Positions 1 through 7,770 of a stretch of DNA of 18,230 nt are shown here, piece by piece. Position 1 is the first letter of the stretch; each line of letters starts with the position of its first letter. The stretch is from an uncultured Oscillospiraceae bacterium. GTDB taxonomy: Bacteria > Bacillota > Clostridia > Oscillospirales > Oscillospiraceae. Made by a program: the position numbers and the translations under genes. The stretch is from positions 1,577 through 19,806 of the forward strand of contig CAJTLK010000033.1 of assembly GCA_910577415.1 (NCBI GenBank), written 5' to 3'. The notes under the pieces were generated by a model. The model had not been told where the DNA came from. It did no database searches and saw only the letters and a program-made list of their open reading frames with translations.

Positions 1-31
1 GCGCGGGAGGGAAAACTGCATCTATTTGGGG

Positions 32-59
32 TGGACAAATTTCCAAGTCGTGTTATAAT
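32..59 (+). promoter_or_regulatory. Promoter of the penicillin-binding protein gene
   Basis: A perfect -10 box TATAAT at 54-59 is preceded by TG at 51-52, making an extended -10. A -35-like TGGACA lies at 32-37 with a 16-base spacer. This is a vegetative sigma-A type promoter about 70 bases upstream of the PBP start codon. The intervening leader (60-128) shows no convincing riboswitch or attenuator. The start codon is served by AAAGGAG at 114-120. Confidence 0.75.
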
Positions 60-128
60 ATCACAATAGGAATAAATTGGCCCTTTCACGGGATCAAATG
101 CCAAATACCGAAGAAAGGAGAGGCGCTT

Positions 129-2876
129 ATGAGTGAGCAAAACGGACATCGAAACGGGGAAACCGGCAATGGACAGTCCCGCCCCCGTAAAAGAAAACAC
201 CGCCGCAAGCGCAGTGTTGCCGGACAGATCTTTTTCGTGCTGTGGACACTGTTTCTTGTGTTCTCCATCACCTGCTCTTTTTTGGCCTGCTTCGCGGCGG
301 TCTATATTAAGAATGTTATCATGCCCAATACAGACCTGACGCTGACAGATTACTCCATGAGCCTCTCCAGTACCATTTACTATGTGGACTCCGCCACCGG
401 CGCGGAGATCGAGTATGAGACCCTTCATGGCGATCAGAACCGGGTGTGGATGCACTATGACCAGATCCCCAAGAACCTTATCAACGCAACTGTGGCATTG
501 GAGGACCGCCGCTTTGAAAAGCACCGTGGCGTGGACTGGCTCAGTACGGCCAAGGGCGTGCTTAAGATGTTTACCGGCGGTAATGTCCGGGGCGGCTCTA
601 CCCTGACCCAGCAGCTCATCAAAAACGTCACCCAGTACGATGACGTTACCGTGAAGAGGAAAGTCCAGGAGATCTTTACCGCGCTGGAGTTTGAGAAAAA
701 GTACGAAAAAAATCAAATTTTGGAGTGGTATCTGAATTACGTCTATTTTGGCCGAAAATGTTACGGCATCTATACCGCTTCCTATATGTATTTTGGCAAG
801 GATGTTTCGCAATTGAGCCTGGCTGAGTGTGCCAGCCTTGTCGCCATCACCAACAACCCCTCTCTCTACGATCCCTTTACCAACGAAGAAAACAACCACA
901 TGCGGCGCAACCAGTGCCTGGAGTGGATGTATAAAGAGGAGTATATCTCCGAAGAGGAGCTTGAGGCGGCGAAAAAGGAAGTTATTGATTTCCACAGCGC
1001 CGACGCCAGCGGAAAATCCGACACCAACTATACCTGGTACACCGAGCAGGTCATCACCGATGTGATGAACGACCTGATGGAACAATATGGTTACAATGAG
1101 ACAGTTGCCCATGATATCGTATACTCCGGCGGCTTGAAGATATATGCCTGTGTCGATCCCGAGGTCCAGGCGGCGGTGGACAGTATTTACTCCAATGCGG
1201 AAAATCTGCCCTATACTTCGCCCTCCGGTCAGCAGCTCCAATCGGCCATTGTGATCGTAGACCCCCAGGGAAATGTTTCTGCCCTGGCCGGAAAAATGGG
1301 CGAAAAGACCGCCGAGGACACCCGCGGTTACAACCTGGCCTCCCGTGCCATGCGTCAGCCCGGCTCCTCTATCAAGCCGCTGTCTGTATACGCTCCGGCG
1401 TTGGAAATGGGCCTTATTACCCCCAATTCCGTTTTTGAGGATAGCCCTCCCATGCTATTGGGAGAGACCCCGTGGCCGTCTAATGTGAACCACCGTTTCC
1501 GGGGACAGATGACCGTTACTACCGCTGTGGCCGATTCCACCAACACGGTGGCGGTCCGGGTACTGGAGAGAGTCACCCCGGAGGTCGCCTACGAATATTT
1601 GGTAGAAAAATTTGGCATAGACCAGGACCACTTGGTCCGCAGTATGGCTGTCAACGGCAAGGAAATGACCGACCTGGGATATTCCCAGATGGCCCTTGGC
1701 GGGTTGACCCGGGGCGTCACCACCATGGATATGGCGGGCGCATACTCGGTCTTTCCCCGCAATGGCGTATATGTAAAGCCCCGGACCTATTCAAAGGTAG
1801 TTGACAGCAACGGCAAGACCATCCTCACCCGGGAATTGACCGGCGAGGCGGTATTAAAGGAAAAAACTACCCATTATATCAACGAGCTGCTCAAGGGGGT
1901 AGTCACCGTTGGCGGTGGTTATGACGCCCGTATGTCCAATATGACTGTGGCTGGAAAGACCGGCTCCACCACCTCCAACTGTGACCGCTGGTTTGTAGGC
2001 TATACGCCTTATTATACTGCCGCAGTCTGGGTTGGGTACCGCACCCCGGAGCGGGTCACTGCCGGAAACGGCGCCCACAACCCTGCCGCCCAGCTTTGGA
2101 ACCGCGTGATGAGCATTGTCCATGAGGGCTTGGAGGACAAGCCCTTTACCCGCTCCAATGACATGGTTGCCCGGGAATACTGCATGGATACCGGCCTACT
2201 GGCCACTGAGGAGTGCCGCAGTGATATGCGGGGCAGCCGGGTGGCTACCGGGTACTATTTTCCTGAGGATGCACCCAAGGATTACTGTCAGGCTCACAAA
2301 ATGATCGAGGTTTGCACCGCTTCCCCGACTCTTGGCGAGGATGGAGGTATCATAGGTCCGTACCATCTGGCGGGGGAGTATTGTCCCGAGGTGGAGATCC
2401 TGGCGGACGGGACTGTGACGCCAGGACGGATCAGCGTTTCCATCCTGGACTTGCCCCGGGCATATGTGGGTGGGGTACACCCGGAAGACGACGCCTATTT
2501 TCTCGCCTCGATGGAGGCAGCCGGACCTTGCGAAGTGCATACCAATAGTGTCCCCGAGGAACCTAAACCGTATGATCCCAGGGAGTTTGACATTACAAAT
2601 CCCTTTACCTGGCCGTCCAGAGAGGAAGACCCCAACTTTGAACCGGGCGATCCCACAACCTGGCCCTCCGTCGGAGGCGGCGGACATCTCGTCCGTCCCG
2701 GCGGGGATGATACGCCGCCGAGCAGTACGCCGTCAACGATGCCATTCCCTTCAATCGGCCCCATGCCTTGGGAGAGTCAGCCGCCGACGGTCCACACTCC
2801 GGCGCCCACCTCAACGCCGACGCCCCCGCCCCACGAAAGCGCCGAGGAACCGCTCTTACCGCCGGGACTGTTTTAA
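129..2876 (+). CDS. Class A penicillin-binding protein (PBP1A-type glycosyltransferase/transpeptidase)
   Basis: A 915-residue bifunctional murein synthase that polymerises lipid II and cross-links peptide stems at the outer face of the membrane. A very basic N-terminal tail (about residues 18-29) precedes one membrane segment (about 31-60), as expected for a type II anchored protein. The GT51 domain shows the catalytic Glu region EDRRFEKH starting at E125 and GGSTLTQQ at 155-162. The transpeptidase domain carries all three motifs: SSIK with nucleophile S413, STN at 470-472 and KTGS at 610-613. The C-terminal part (about 680-810) contains spaced cysteines (C685, C696, C720, C729, C752, C801). 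It is followed by a Pro/Thr/Ser-rich tail with two similar WPS-containing repeats, probably wall-spanning or disordered. The ATG at 129 has AAAGGAG eight bases upstream. The gene appears monocistronic, between its own promoter and a hairpin. Confidence 0.96.
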   Translation: MSEQNGHRNGETGNGQSRPRKRKHRRKRSVAGQIFFVLWTLFLVFSITCSFLACFAAVYIKNVIMPNTDLTLTDYSMSLSSTIYYVDSATGAEIEYETLHGDQNRVWMHYDQIPKNLINATVALEDRRFEKHRGVDWLSTAKGVLKMFTGGNVRGGSTLTQQLIKNVTQYDDVTVKRKVQEIFTALEFEKKYEKNQILEWYLNYVYFGRKCYGIYTASYMYFGKDVSQLSLAECASLVAITNNPSLYDPFTNEENNHMRRNQCLEWMYKEEYISEEELEAAKKEVIDFHSADASGKSDTNYTWYTEQVITDVMNDLMEQYGYNETVAHDIVYSGGLKIYACVDPEVQAAVDSIYSNAENLPYTSPSGQQLQSAIVIVDPQGNVSALAGKMGEKTAEDTRGYNLASRAMRQPGSSIKPLSVYAPALEMGLITPNSVFEDSPPMLLGETPWPSNVNHRFRGQMTVTTAVADSTNTVAVRVLERVTPEVAYEYLVEKFGIDQDHLVRSMAVNGKEMTDLGYSQMALGGLTRGVTTMDMAGAYSVFPRNGVYVKPRTYSKVVDSNGKTILTRELTGEAVLKEKTTHYINELLKGVVTVGGGYDARMSNMTVAGKTGSTTSNCDRWFVGYTPYYTAAVWVGYRTPERVTAGNGAHNPAAQLWNRVMSIVHEGLEDKPFTRSNDMVAREYCMDTGLLATEECRSDMRGSRVATGYYFPEDAPKDYCQAHKMIEVCTASPTLGEDGGIIGPYHLAGEYCPEVEILADGTVTPGRISVSILDLPRAYVGGVHPEDDAYFLASMEAAGPCEVHTNSVPEEPKPYDPREFDITNPFTWPSREEDPNFEPGDPTTWPSVGGGGHLVRPGGDDTPPSSTPSTMPFPSIGPMPWESQPPTVHTPAPTSTPTPPPHESAEEPLLPPGLF

Positions 2877-2887
2877 CGGGCATCTAT

Positions 2888-2915
2888 GAAAGAGCACGCA
2901 AAAGCGTGCTCTTTC
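2888..2915 (+). terminator. Hairpin terminator after the PBP gene
   Basis: A perfect 12-bp inverted repeat (GAAAGAGCACGC at 2888-2899 and its complement at 2904-2915) with an AAAA loop lies 11 bases past the PBP stop. The U-rich part is mostly inside the 3' arm (CTCTTTC) and the following TGATTT is only moderately T-rich. Termination is therefore likely but not textbook. Confidence 0.68.
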
Positions 2916-2982
2916 GTGATTTACGGCAAAAATCCTCCCCTGACACGGCGGGAAGTTGGATAAAATTTTCCGGCCTCCGGCG

Positions 2983-3020
2983 TTGCGTTTGACGCAGTAC
3001 TGTGTTAAAATGAAACACAG
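2983..3020 (+). promoter_or_regulatory. Promoter of the HTH-ACT/hom/lysC unit with overlapping inverted repeats
   Basis: TTGCGT at 2983-2988 and TAAAAT at 3006-3011 are separated by 17 bases, with an extended -10 TG at 3003-3004. Two inverted repeats overlie it. TGCGT-TTG-ACGCA at 2984-2996 covers the -35. CTGTGTT (3000-3006) is repeated as AACACAG (3014-3020) around a 7-base centre and covers the -10. The promoter is supported by spacing and extended -10. The role of the palindromes as an operator is inferred. Confidence 0.62.
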
Positions 3021-3073
3021 CTTGCAAACAAATGACTTTCCGACGTGGACAGTTAAGAAAGGTGCGACATAAA

Positions 3074-3514
3074 ATGAGCACGCAGCCCAAATACTTTATT
3101 GTGGACACGCAAGCCTTGCCGGATATATTCCTAAAGGTAGTGGAGGCAAAACGCCTGCTGGACACCGGTGAGGTCCGCACGGTAAATCAGGCCGCGAACT
3201 TGGTTGGGATCAGCCGCAGCGCGTTTTATAAATATAAGGATATGGTTCGTCCCTTCCATGACATGCTCAGCGGAAGGATCGTCAATTTTCAGATCTTGAT
3301 GAAAAACGAACCCGGAGTCCTGTCGGCAGTATTAAACGCTTTTGCCCAGTGTGGGGCCAACATTTTGACCATCAATCAAAGTATCCCTGCTGGAGGCAGC
3401 GCCTTGGTCCATATCGGCGCCGAGACCTCTGGATTAAAAATGCCGGTGGAAGGGCTGCTTGAGCGTTCCCAGTCAGTAAACGGAGTGGTCCGCTGCGAAA
3501 TTTTAGCGGGCTGA
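3074..3514 (+). CDS. pheB: HTH-ACT domain protein, PheB/UPF0735 family
   Basis: A 146-residue protein with a helix-turn-helix-like segment at about residues 34-56 (TVNQAANLVGISRSAFYKYK) and an ACT domain at about 71-146 that includes the typical NEPGVLSAVLNAF stretch. ACT domains bind amino acids. The family, UPF0735 or PheB, is common in Firmicutes next to aromatic or threonine pathway genes, and its exact ligand is not firmly known to me. The chosen ATG at 3074 sits 11 bases after AGAAAGG (3056-3062) and gives the usual family length; an upstream in-frame ATG at 3032 would add 14 residues that do not look conserved. It is followed after 20 bases by hom. Together with the palindromic promoter, this suggests an amino-acid-responsive, possibly autoregulating, regulator of this unit (inference). 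Confidence 0.88.
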   Translation: MSTQPKYFIVDTQALPDIFLKVVEAKRLLDTGEVRTVNQAANLVGISRSAFYKYKDMVRPFHDMLSGRIVNFQILMKNEPGVLSAVLNAFAQCGANILTINQSIPAGGSALVHIGAETSGLKMPVEGLLERSQSVNGVVRCEILAG

Positions 3515-3534
3515 ACGAGAGAGGAGAGAGCCGT

Positions 3535-4746
3535 ATGGCAAAGGTAGCCATCCTAGGTTTCGGCGTAGTCGGTTCCGGCGTCGCGGAGGTCCTGACCGTC
3601 AATGGCGCCCAGATCGACAGCCGGGTCCATTCCCCGGTAGAGCTAAAATATATTTTAGATGTGCGCGATTTCCCGGACAGCCCCTTCGCTTCAAAGATCA
3701 TCCACGACTTCTCCGTTATTGAGAACGATCCTGAGGTAAACGTGGTGGTGGAGACCATCGGAGGGGCGAAGATCGCCAAGGAGTTTACCCAGCGCGCCCT
3801 GGCGGCGGGAAAGAGCGTTGTCACCTCCAATAAGGAGCTGGTGGCAAAGCACGGCTATGAATTGATGGAGCTTGCCAAAGAGCATGGCGCCAGCTATCTC
3901 TATGAAGCCAGCGTGGGCGGCGGGATCCCCATTATTCGCCCCCTGAAACAATGTCTGGCGGCCAACGAGATCACCGAGATCACCGGTATTCTCAACGGCA
4001 CTACCAATTATATTCTTACACGGATGATCCGCTCTGGGCTGTCCTTTCGGGAGGCGCTGAAGGAAGCACAGGCCAAGGGCTATGCAGAGCAAGACCCCAC
4101 CGCCGATGTGGAAGGACATGACGCGTGCCGGAAAATTTGCATCCTGGCCTCCCTAGCCTTCGGACGGCACATTTATCCAGAGCAGGTCGCTACCGAGGGC
4201 ATTTCCGAAGTAACATTGGCAGATGTGGCTTATGCCGACTCCTGCGGACGTAAGGTAAAGCTGCTTGGCCGGGCCATCCACCGCCCCGACGGCAAGGTCA
4301 CTGCTTTTGTAGCGCCCCATCTGGTAGCCGGTGAAAACCCTCTGGCGGGGGTAGAAGACGTGTTTAACGCCATTACGGTGAAGGGCAACGCTATCGGCGA
4401 TGTGATGTTTTACGGCAGGGGAGCGGGCAAGCTGCCTACAGCCTCGGCGGTGGTAGCCGATGTGATGGAGGCAGCCCGAAGTATGGGTCAGCCCAAATAT
4501 CTGGACTGGCGTCCCGGCGGGGAGGACGTCACCCATTCCTGTGACGACCTTACCGGTTCATGGTATGTCCGGGGCAACGCCGAGCCCGAGGCGCTCCGCA
4601 GGGCCTTTGGCGAGGTAAGTTTTCTGGCCCGCTCCGGCGCGCCGGCAGAAGAGACCGCCATTCTGACTCCCCCCATGACCAGAGCGGAGCTGGAGGGGAA
4701 ATATCCCGGCCAAACCGCCACCGTTTTTCGGGTACTGGAGGACTGA
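3535..4746 (+). CDS. hom: Homoserine dehydrogenase
   Basis: A 403-residue NAD(P)-dependent oxidoreductase converting aspartate semialdehyde to homoserine, the branch to threonine and methionine. The N-terminal Rossmann motif GFGVVG is at residues 8-13. The catalytic domain has the ILNGTTNYILT segment and the signature spanning about 181-200, where E185, D196 and K200 correspond to the catalytic acid/base set of the family. Many Firmicute homologues are about 430 residues with a C-terminal ACT domain. Here the tail (about 338-403) is shortened and lacks a clear ACT ligand-binding Pro-Gly motif, so threonine feedback may be weakened or altered (inference). The start has GAGAGGAGAG upstream. It lies between pheB (20-base gap) and lysC (59-base gap), with no terminator on either side. 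Confidence 0.96.
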   Translation: MAKVAILGFGVVGSGVAEVLTVNGAQIDSRVHSPVELKYILDVRDFPDSPFASKIIHDFSVIENDPEVNVVVETIGGAKIAKEFTQRALAAGKSVVTSNKELVAKHGYELMELAKEHGASYLYEASVGGGIPIIRPLKQCLAANEITEITGILNGTTNYILTRMIRSGLSFREALKEAQAKGYAEQDPTADVEGHDACRKICILASLAFGRHIYPEQVATEGISEVTLADVAYADSCGRKVKLLGRAIHRPDGKVTAFVAPHLVAGENPLAGVEDVFNAITVKGNAIGDVMFYGRGAGKLPTASAVVADVMEAARSMGQPKYLDWRPGGEDVTHSCDDLTGSWYVRGNAEPEALRRAFGEVSFLARSGAPAEETAILTPPMTRAELEGKYPGQTATVFRVLED

Positions 4747-4805
4747 CGGCTCCGTCATTTGCCGCATAAAATAGACCAGAACCTATAAGGGGGTACTTCT
4801 TTCCG

Positions 4806-6035
4806 ATGGGACTTATTGTGCAGAAATTCGGCGGAAGCTCCGTAGCGGACGCAGACAAGCTCCGTAACGTAGCCCGCATTATTACCGAGACCTACCGAAG
4901 GGGCCATAAGGTGGTGGTGGTCCTCTCCGCCCAAGGTGATACCACCGACGATCTGATCGCCAAAGCCCAGGAGATCAACCGCCGTCCCTCCAAGCGGGAA
5001 ATGGATATGCTGCTCTCTACCGGAGAGCAGATATCCTGTTCTCTCTGCGCTATGGCTATTGAGGCCATGGGATATCCGGTGGTCTCCCTAACCGGCTGGC
5101 AAGCCGGGGTACAGTCAAATTCCGCCTACGGAAATGCCCGGATCAAACGGGTGGATACCCAGCGTATCCTTAACGAACTGGACCGGCGGTGTATCGTGAT
5201 CGTTACCGGGTTCCAAGGGATCAATAAGTATGGAGACATTACCACCTTAGGCCGGGGCGGTTCCGACACCTCGGCGGTGGCTCTGGCAGCCAGCCTCCAT
5301 GCAGACCTGTGCCAGATCTATACCGATGTGGACGGCGTCTATACCGCCGATCCCCGCCTGGTCCCTCAGGCCCATAAGCTGGCGGAGATCACCTTTGACG
5401 AGATGTTGGAGTTGGCGACCTTGGGCGCGCAGGTACTTCACAACCGCTCTGTAGAGATGGCGAAACGGTACAATGTCAATCTGGAGGTCCTCTCCAGCTT
5501 CTCCGGCAATCCGGGGACTCAAGTCAAGGAGGTCGTGAAAACCATGGAAAAGTCTCATGTAAGCGGTATCGCGAAGGATAAAAATATTGCCCGTCTCGCT
5601 CTGGTAGACCTGGCCGATGAGCCGGGTATCGCTTTCCGCATTTTCTCCCTGCTTTCCAAAAACAACATTAACGTGGATATTATCCTCCAATCTATTGGCC
5701 GCGGGGATAAGAAGGATATCAGTTTCACCGTCGCAAAGAGCGACGCAGAGGCCGCGAAAAAGATCCTGGAGGAGAATCGGGACTACATTGGCTTTAATAG
5801 CATCGACGTCAACGAAAATGTGGCCAAGGTCTCCATTGTAGGAGCCGGAATGATCAATAACCCTGGTGTGGCCGCCGGAATGTTTGAAGCGCTCTTCAGC
5901 GCGGGGATCAATATCCATATGATCTCCACCAGCGAGATCAAGGTGTCCGTTCTGGTGGACCTTGAGGACGCGGACCGGGCGGTCCAGGTCACACACAACA
6001 AATTCTTTAATGATCCCGCCATGCAAAATAACTGA
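4806..6035 (+). CDS. lysC: Aspartate kinase, alpha subunit (monofunctional, two C-terminal ACT domains)
   Basis: A 409-residue enzyme that phosphorylates aspartate, the first step toward lysine, threonine and methionine. The kinase domain has KFGGSSVAD from K7, the TTLGRGGSDTSAVALAASL segment and YTDVDGVYTADPR. Two ACT domains follow (about 260-335 and 343-405) that normally bind feedback amino acids. Length and layout match the Bacillus aspartokinase II type. The ATG at 4806 is preceded by AAGGGGG at 4787-4793, a rather long spacing of 12. No lysine riboswitch is visible in the 59-base gap before it, so expression probably depends on the promoter before pheB. A second in-frame start at codon 247 is described separately. 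A strong terminator follows. Confidence 0.96.
   Translation: MGLIVQKFGGSSVADADKLRNVARIITETYRRGHKVVVVLSAQGDTTDDLIAKAQEINRRPSKREMDMLLSTGEQISCSLCAMAIEAMGYPVVSLTGWQAGVQSNSAYGNARIKRVDTQRILNELDRRCIVIVTGFQGINKYGDITTLGRGGSDTSAVALAASLHADLCQIYTDVDGVYTADPRLVPQAHKLAEITFDEMLELATLGAQVLHNRSVEMAKRYNVNLEVLSSFSGNPGTQVKEVVKTMEKSHVSGIAKDKNIARLALVDLADEPGIAFRIFSLLSKNNINVDIILQSIGRGDKKDISFTVAKSDAEAAKKILEENRDYIGFNSIDVNENVAKVSIVGAGMINNPGVAAGMFEALFSAGINIHMISTSEIKVSVLVDLEDADRAVQVTHNKFFNDPAMQNN
5526..6035 (+). other. lysC: Probable internal translation start for the aspartokinase beta subunit
   Basis: Inside lysC, AAGGAGGT at 5526-5533 is a full-strength Shine-Dalgarno site. Ten bases later comes an ATG (5544) in the lysC frame, codon 247. 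Translation from there yields 163 residues holding both ACT domains and no kinase domain. Bacillus subtilis aspartokinase II is known to be made as alpha and beta chains from in-phase overlapping genes with an internal start at an equivalent place. The match in position, site strength and product length makes the same arrangement here likely, but it is unproven for this organism. Confidence 0.7.
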
Positions 6036-6052
6036 TGGCCACAACCAGGAGG

Positions 6053-6085
6053 GGAGACGGGCGCCACCCGTCTCCTTTTCTTATT
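6053..6085 (+). terminator. Rho-independent terminator after lysC
   Basis: A 9-bp GC-rich stem (GGAGACGGG at 6053-6061 with CCCGTCTCC at 6067-6075) and a CGCCA loop are followed directly by TTTTCTTATT. It closes the pheB-hom-lysC unit just before the his promoter. Confidence 0.92.
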
Positions 6086-6093
6086 GGTCCCTC

Positions 6094-6122
6094 TTGACAG
6101 CACGGCGGCAATGTAGTATATT
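6094..6122 (+). promoter_or_regulatory. Promoter of the histidine operon
   Basis: A perfect -35 TTGACA at 6094-6099, a 17-base spacer and -10 TATATT at 6117-6122 form a near-consensus sigma-A promoter. The leader to the hisZG start is only about 30 bases. It has no room for a T-box, a histidine-rich leader peptide or an attenuator, so control, if any, must act at initiation or on enzyme activity. Confidence 0.92.
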
Positions 6123-6156
6123 AGCGTGGTAAAGCGCGAAAGTAAGGGGGAGTTTC

Positions 6157-7770
6157 ATGAACGTGATCACAACGCCGGAGGGAACACGGGACCGGCTGTT
6201 TGCCGAGTGCACAGATCTTCGTAATGCCCAAAGCAAGCTGACAAAGCTGTTTCGTGGTAAGGGCTATGAGGAGATCAGCACTCCAGAGATCGAGTATTAC
6301 GACCTATTTCTCCAGTCCGGGAACCCCATTCCTCAGGAGGCATTACTGAAAATCGTAGACCGCTCCGGCAAGCTGATGGTCATGCGGCCCGACTGCACTG
6401 CCCCCATCGCGCGGGTCGCTTGTACCAAGCTGAAAAGCGCTCCGCTGCCCCAGCGCCTTTATTATAATGAGACCGTTTTTCGTTCCGGCGCCGCCCACCG
6501 GGGTGGCAGCAGCGAGATCCCTCAATGCGGCATTGAGTTGCTGGGGGCGGGTGGGATCCAGGCTGATGTGGAGGCTGTATCCATGGCAGTGGAGGCACTG
6601 GCGGCGGTTTGTCCCCAAGGCTTTCGTATTGAGCTTGGCCATGCGGGACTCTTTCGCTCTCTGTCCGAGCAGATGGAAATGCCCAAGGCCAAGATTGAAG
6701 AAATGCGTATGCTCATTGAGGGTAAGCACTTTGCCGCCTTGGATGAATTCCTCGCCCCCTATCGGGATAGACCTGCCTATGGACTGCTCTCCAGACTCTC
6801 CCGCCTTTTTGGAGGAGTGGAAGTATTGGATGAGGCCGAAGCTTTGATCGGTCCCAGGCCGGAGCTGCTTTATCTGCGAGAGCTGCACACTGCGCTGCAA
6901 GCTGTAGGCTGCGGTGAATTTGTCTGTTTTGATCTGGGGCTTGTTCACCAGATCGATTACTATACCGGGCTGGTTTTCCGGGGCTATGCCAAAGGCGCGG
7001 GCGCACCTGTGCTTTCCGGCGGGCGGTATGACAATCTGCTGGGCGCCTTTGGCCGTCCGGCCCCTGCCGTCGGTTTTGCGGTCTATATGGATCTGGTATC
7101 AAGTGAAACTCCTGTACAGGAATCCGATACCAGGCTTCGCATTGCTCTCACCAAGGGCAGACTTCAGGATAAAACAGTGGCGTTGATGGAGAAGGTTGGT
7201 ATCGACTGCGCTCCGATAAAGGACCCTGGCCGGCGGCTGGTCCACCAGCTGCCCAACTACCCGCTGGACGCAGTGCTGGCAAAGGCTCCTGATGTCATTA
7301 CATATGTAGAGCACGGGGTCTGCGATCTCGGTGTTGTAGGAAAGGACACCATTCTGGAGCGGGGAGAAAGCCCCTTTTATGAAGTGCTGGACCTGGGGTT
7401 TGGGAAATGCCGCTTTGCCTTGGCTGTCAAGGAAGGGACAGATTTCTACGGCACCTATAAGACCCGTCGTATCGCGTCGAAATACCCCAACGTGGCCCGG
7501 AAATTTTTTGAGGATAAAGGCATGGACGTGGAGATCATCAAGATCGAAGGCTCGGTGGAGCTGGCTCCTATCCTGGCCCTGGCCGATGCCATCGTAGACA
7601 TCGTAGAGACCGGCGCGACCTTACGGGAGAATGGCCTGATCCCTATTGAGGATGTGGCGCCGGTATCGGCAAGGCTCATTGTCAATACTGCCGCTATGAA
7701 GCTGAAAAAGCCGGCGATCTTAGATTTTATCGGTAAGTGTCAGGCGGGTTTGGAGGGAGCAAAATGTTGA
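6157..7770 (+). CDS. hisZG: HisZ-HisG fusion: ATP phosphoribosyltransferase, regulatory plus catalytic domains
   Basis: A single 537-residue chain for the first step of histidine synthesis (ATP plus PRPP to phosphoribosyl-ATP). Residues 1 to about 316 are HisZ, a histidyl-tRNA synthetase-like domain without tRNA charging. They show TTPEGTRDRL, the motif-2-like RLYYNETVFRS, QCGIELLG and GGRYDNLLGAFG. Residues from about 326 are short-form HisG, starting LRIALTKGRLQDK and carrying the PRPP-binding DIVETGATL at 481-489. Short-form HisG lacks its own regulatory domain and needs HisZ, so a fusion makes functional sense. The frame is continuous, and I see no ribosome-binding site at the junction (about 7087-7135) that would let HisG start alone. 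The start has AAGGGGG at 6144-6150. The end overlaps hisD by 7 bases. Confidence 0.95.
   Translation: MNVITTPEGTRDRLFAECTDLRNAQSKLTKLFRGKGYEEISTPEIEYYDLFLQSGNPIPQEALLKIVDRSGKLMVMRPDCTAPIARVACTKLKSAPLPQRLYYNETVFRSGAAHRGGSSEIPQCGIELLGAGGIQADVEAVSMAVEALAAVCPQGFRIELGHAGLFRSLSEQMEMPKAKIEEMRMLIEGKHFAALDEFLAPYRDRPAYGLLSRLSRLFGGVEVLDEAEALIGPRPELLYLRELHTALQAVGCGEFVCFDLGLVHQIDYYTGLVFRGYAKGAGAPVLSGGRYDNLLGAFGRPAPAVGFAVYMDLVSSETPVQESDTRLRIALTKGRLQDKTVALMEKVGIDCAPIKDPGRRLVHQLPNYPLDAVLAKAPDVITYVEHGVCDLGVVGKDTILERGESPFYEVLDLGFGKCRFALAVKEGTDFYGTYKTRRIASKYPNVARKFFEDKGMDVEIIKIEGSVELAPILALADAIVDIVETGATLRENGLIPIEDVAPVSARLIVNTAAMKLKKPAILDFIGKCQAGLEGAKC

Noticed and set aside
2196..2687. Long minus-strand open frame (163 codons) opposite the PBP gene
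   Set aside because: It lies wholly opposite a well-supported gene, shows no known motif or ribosome site, and long antisense frames are common in GC-biased coding DNA.
4747..4805. Possible lysine riboswitch before lysC
   Set aside because: The 59-base gap is far too short for the lysine riboswitch fold and has no terminator hairpin.
5247..6044. 265-codon minus-strand open frame opposite lysC
   Set aside because: A shadow of the lysC codon pattern. It has no recognisable domain and no promoter or ribosome site, and the + strand frame is an unmistakable aspartokinase.
6123..6156. Possible T-box or histidine leader peptide before the his operon
   Set aside because: The leader is only about 30 bases and has no His codon run, no specifier stem and no terminator between promoter and start codon.
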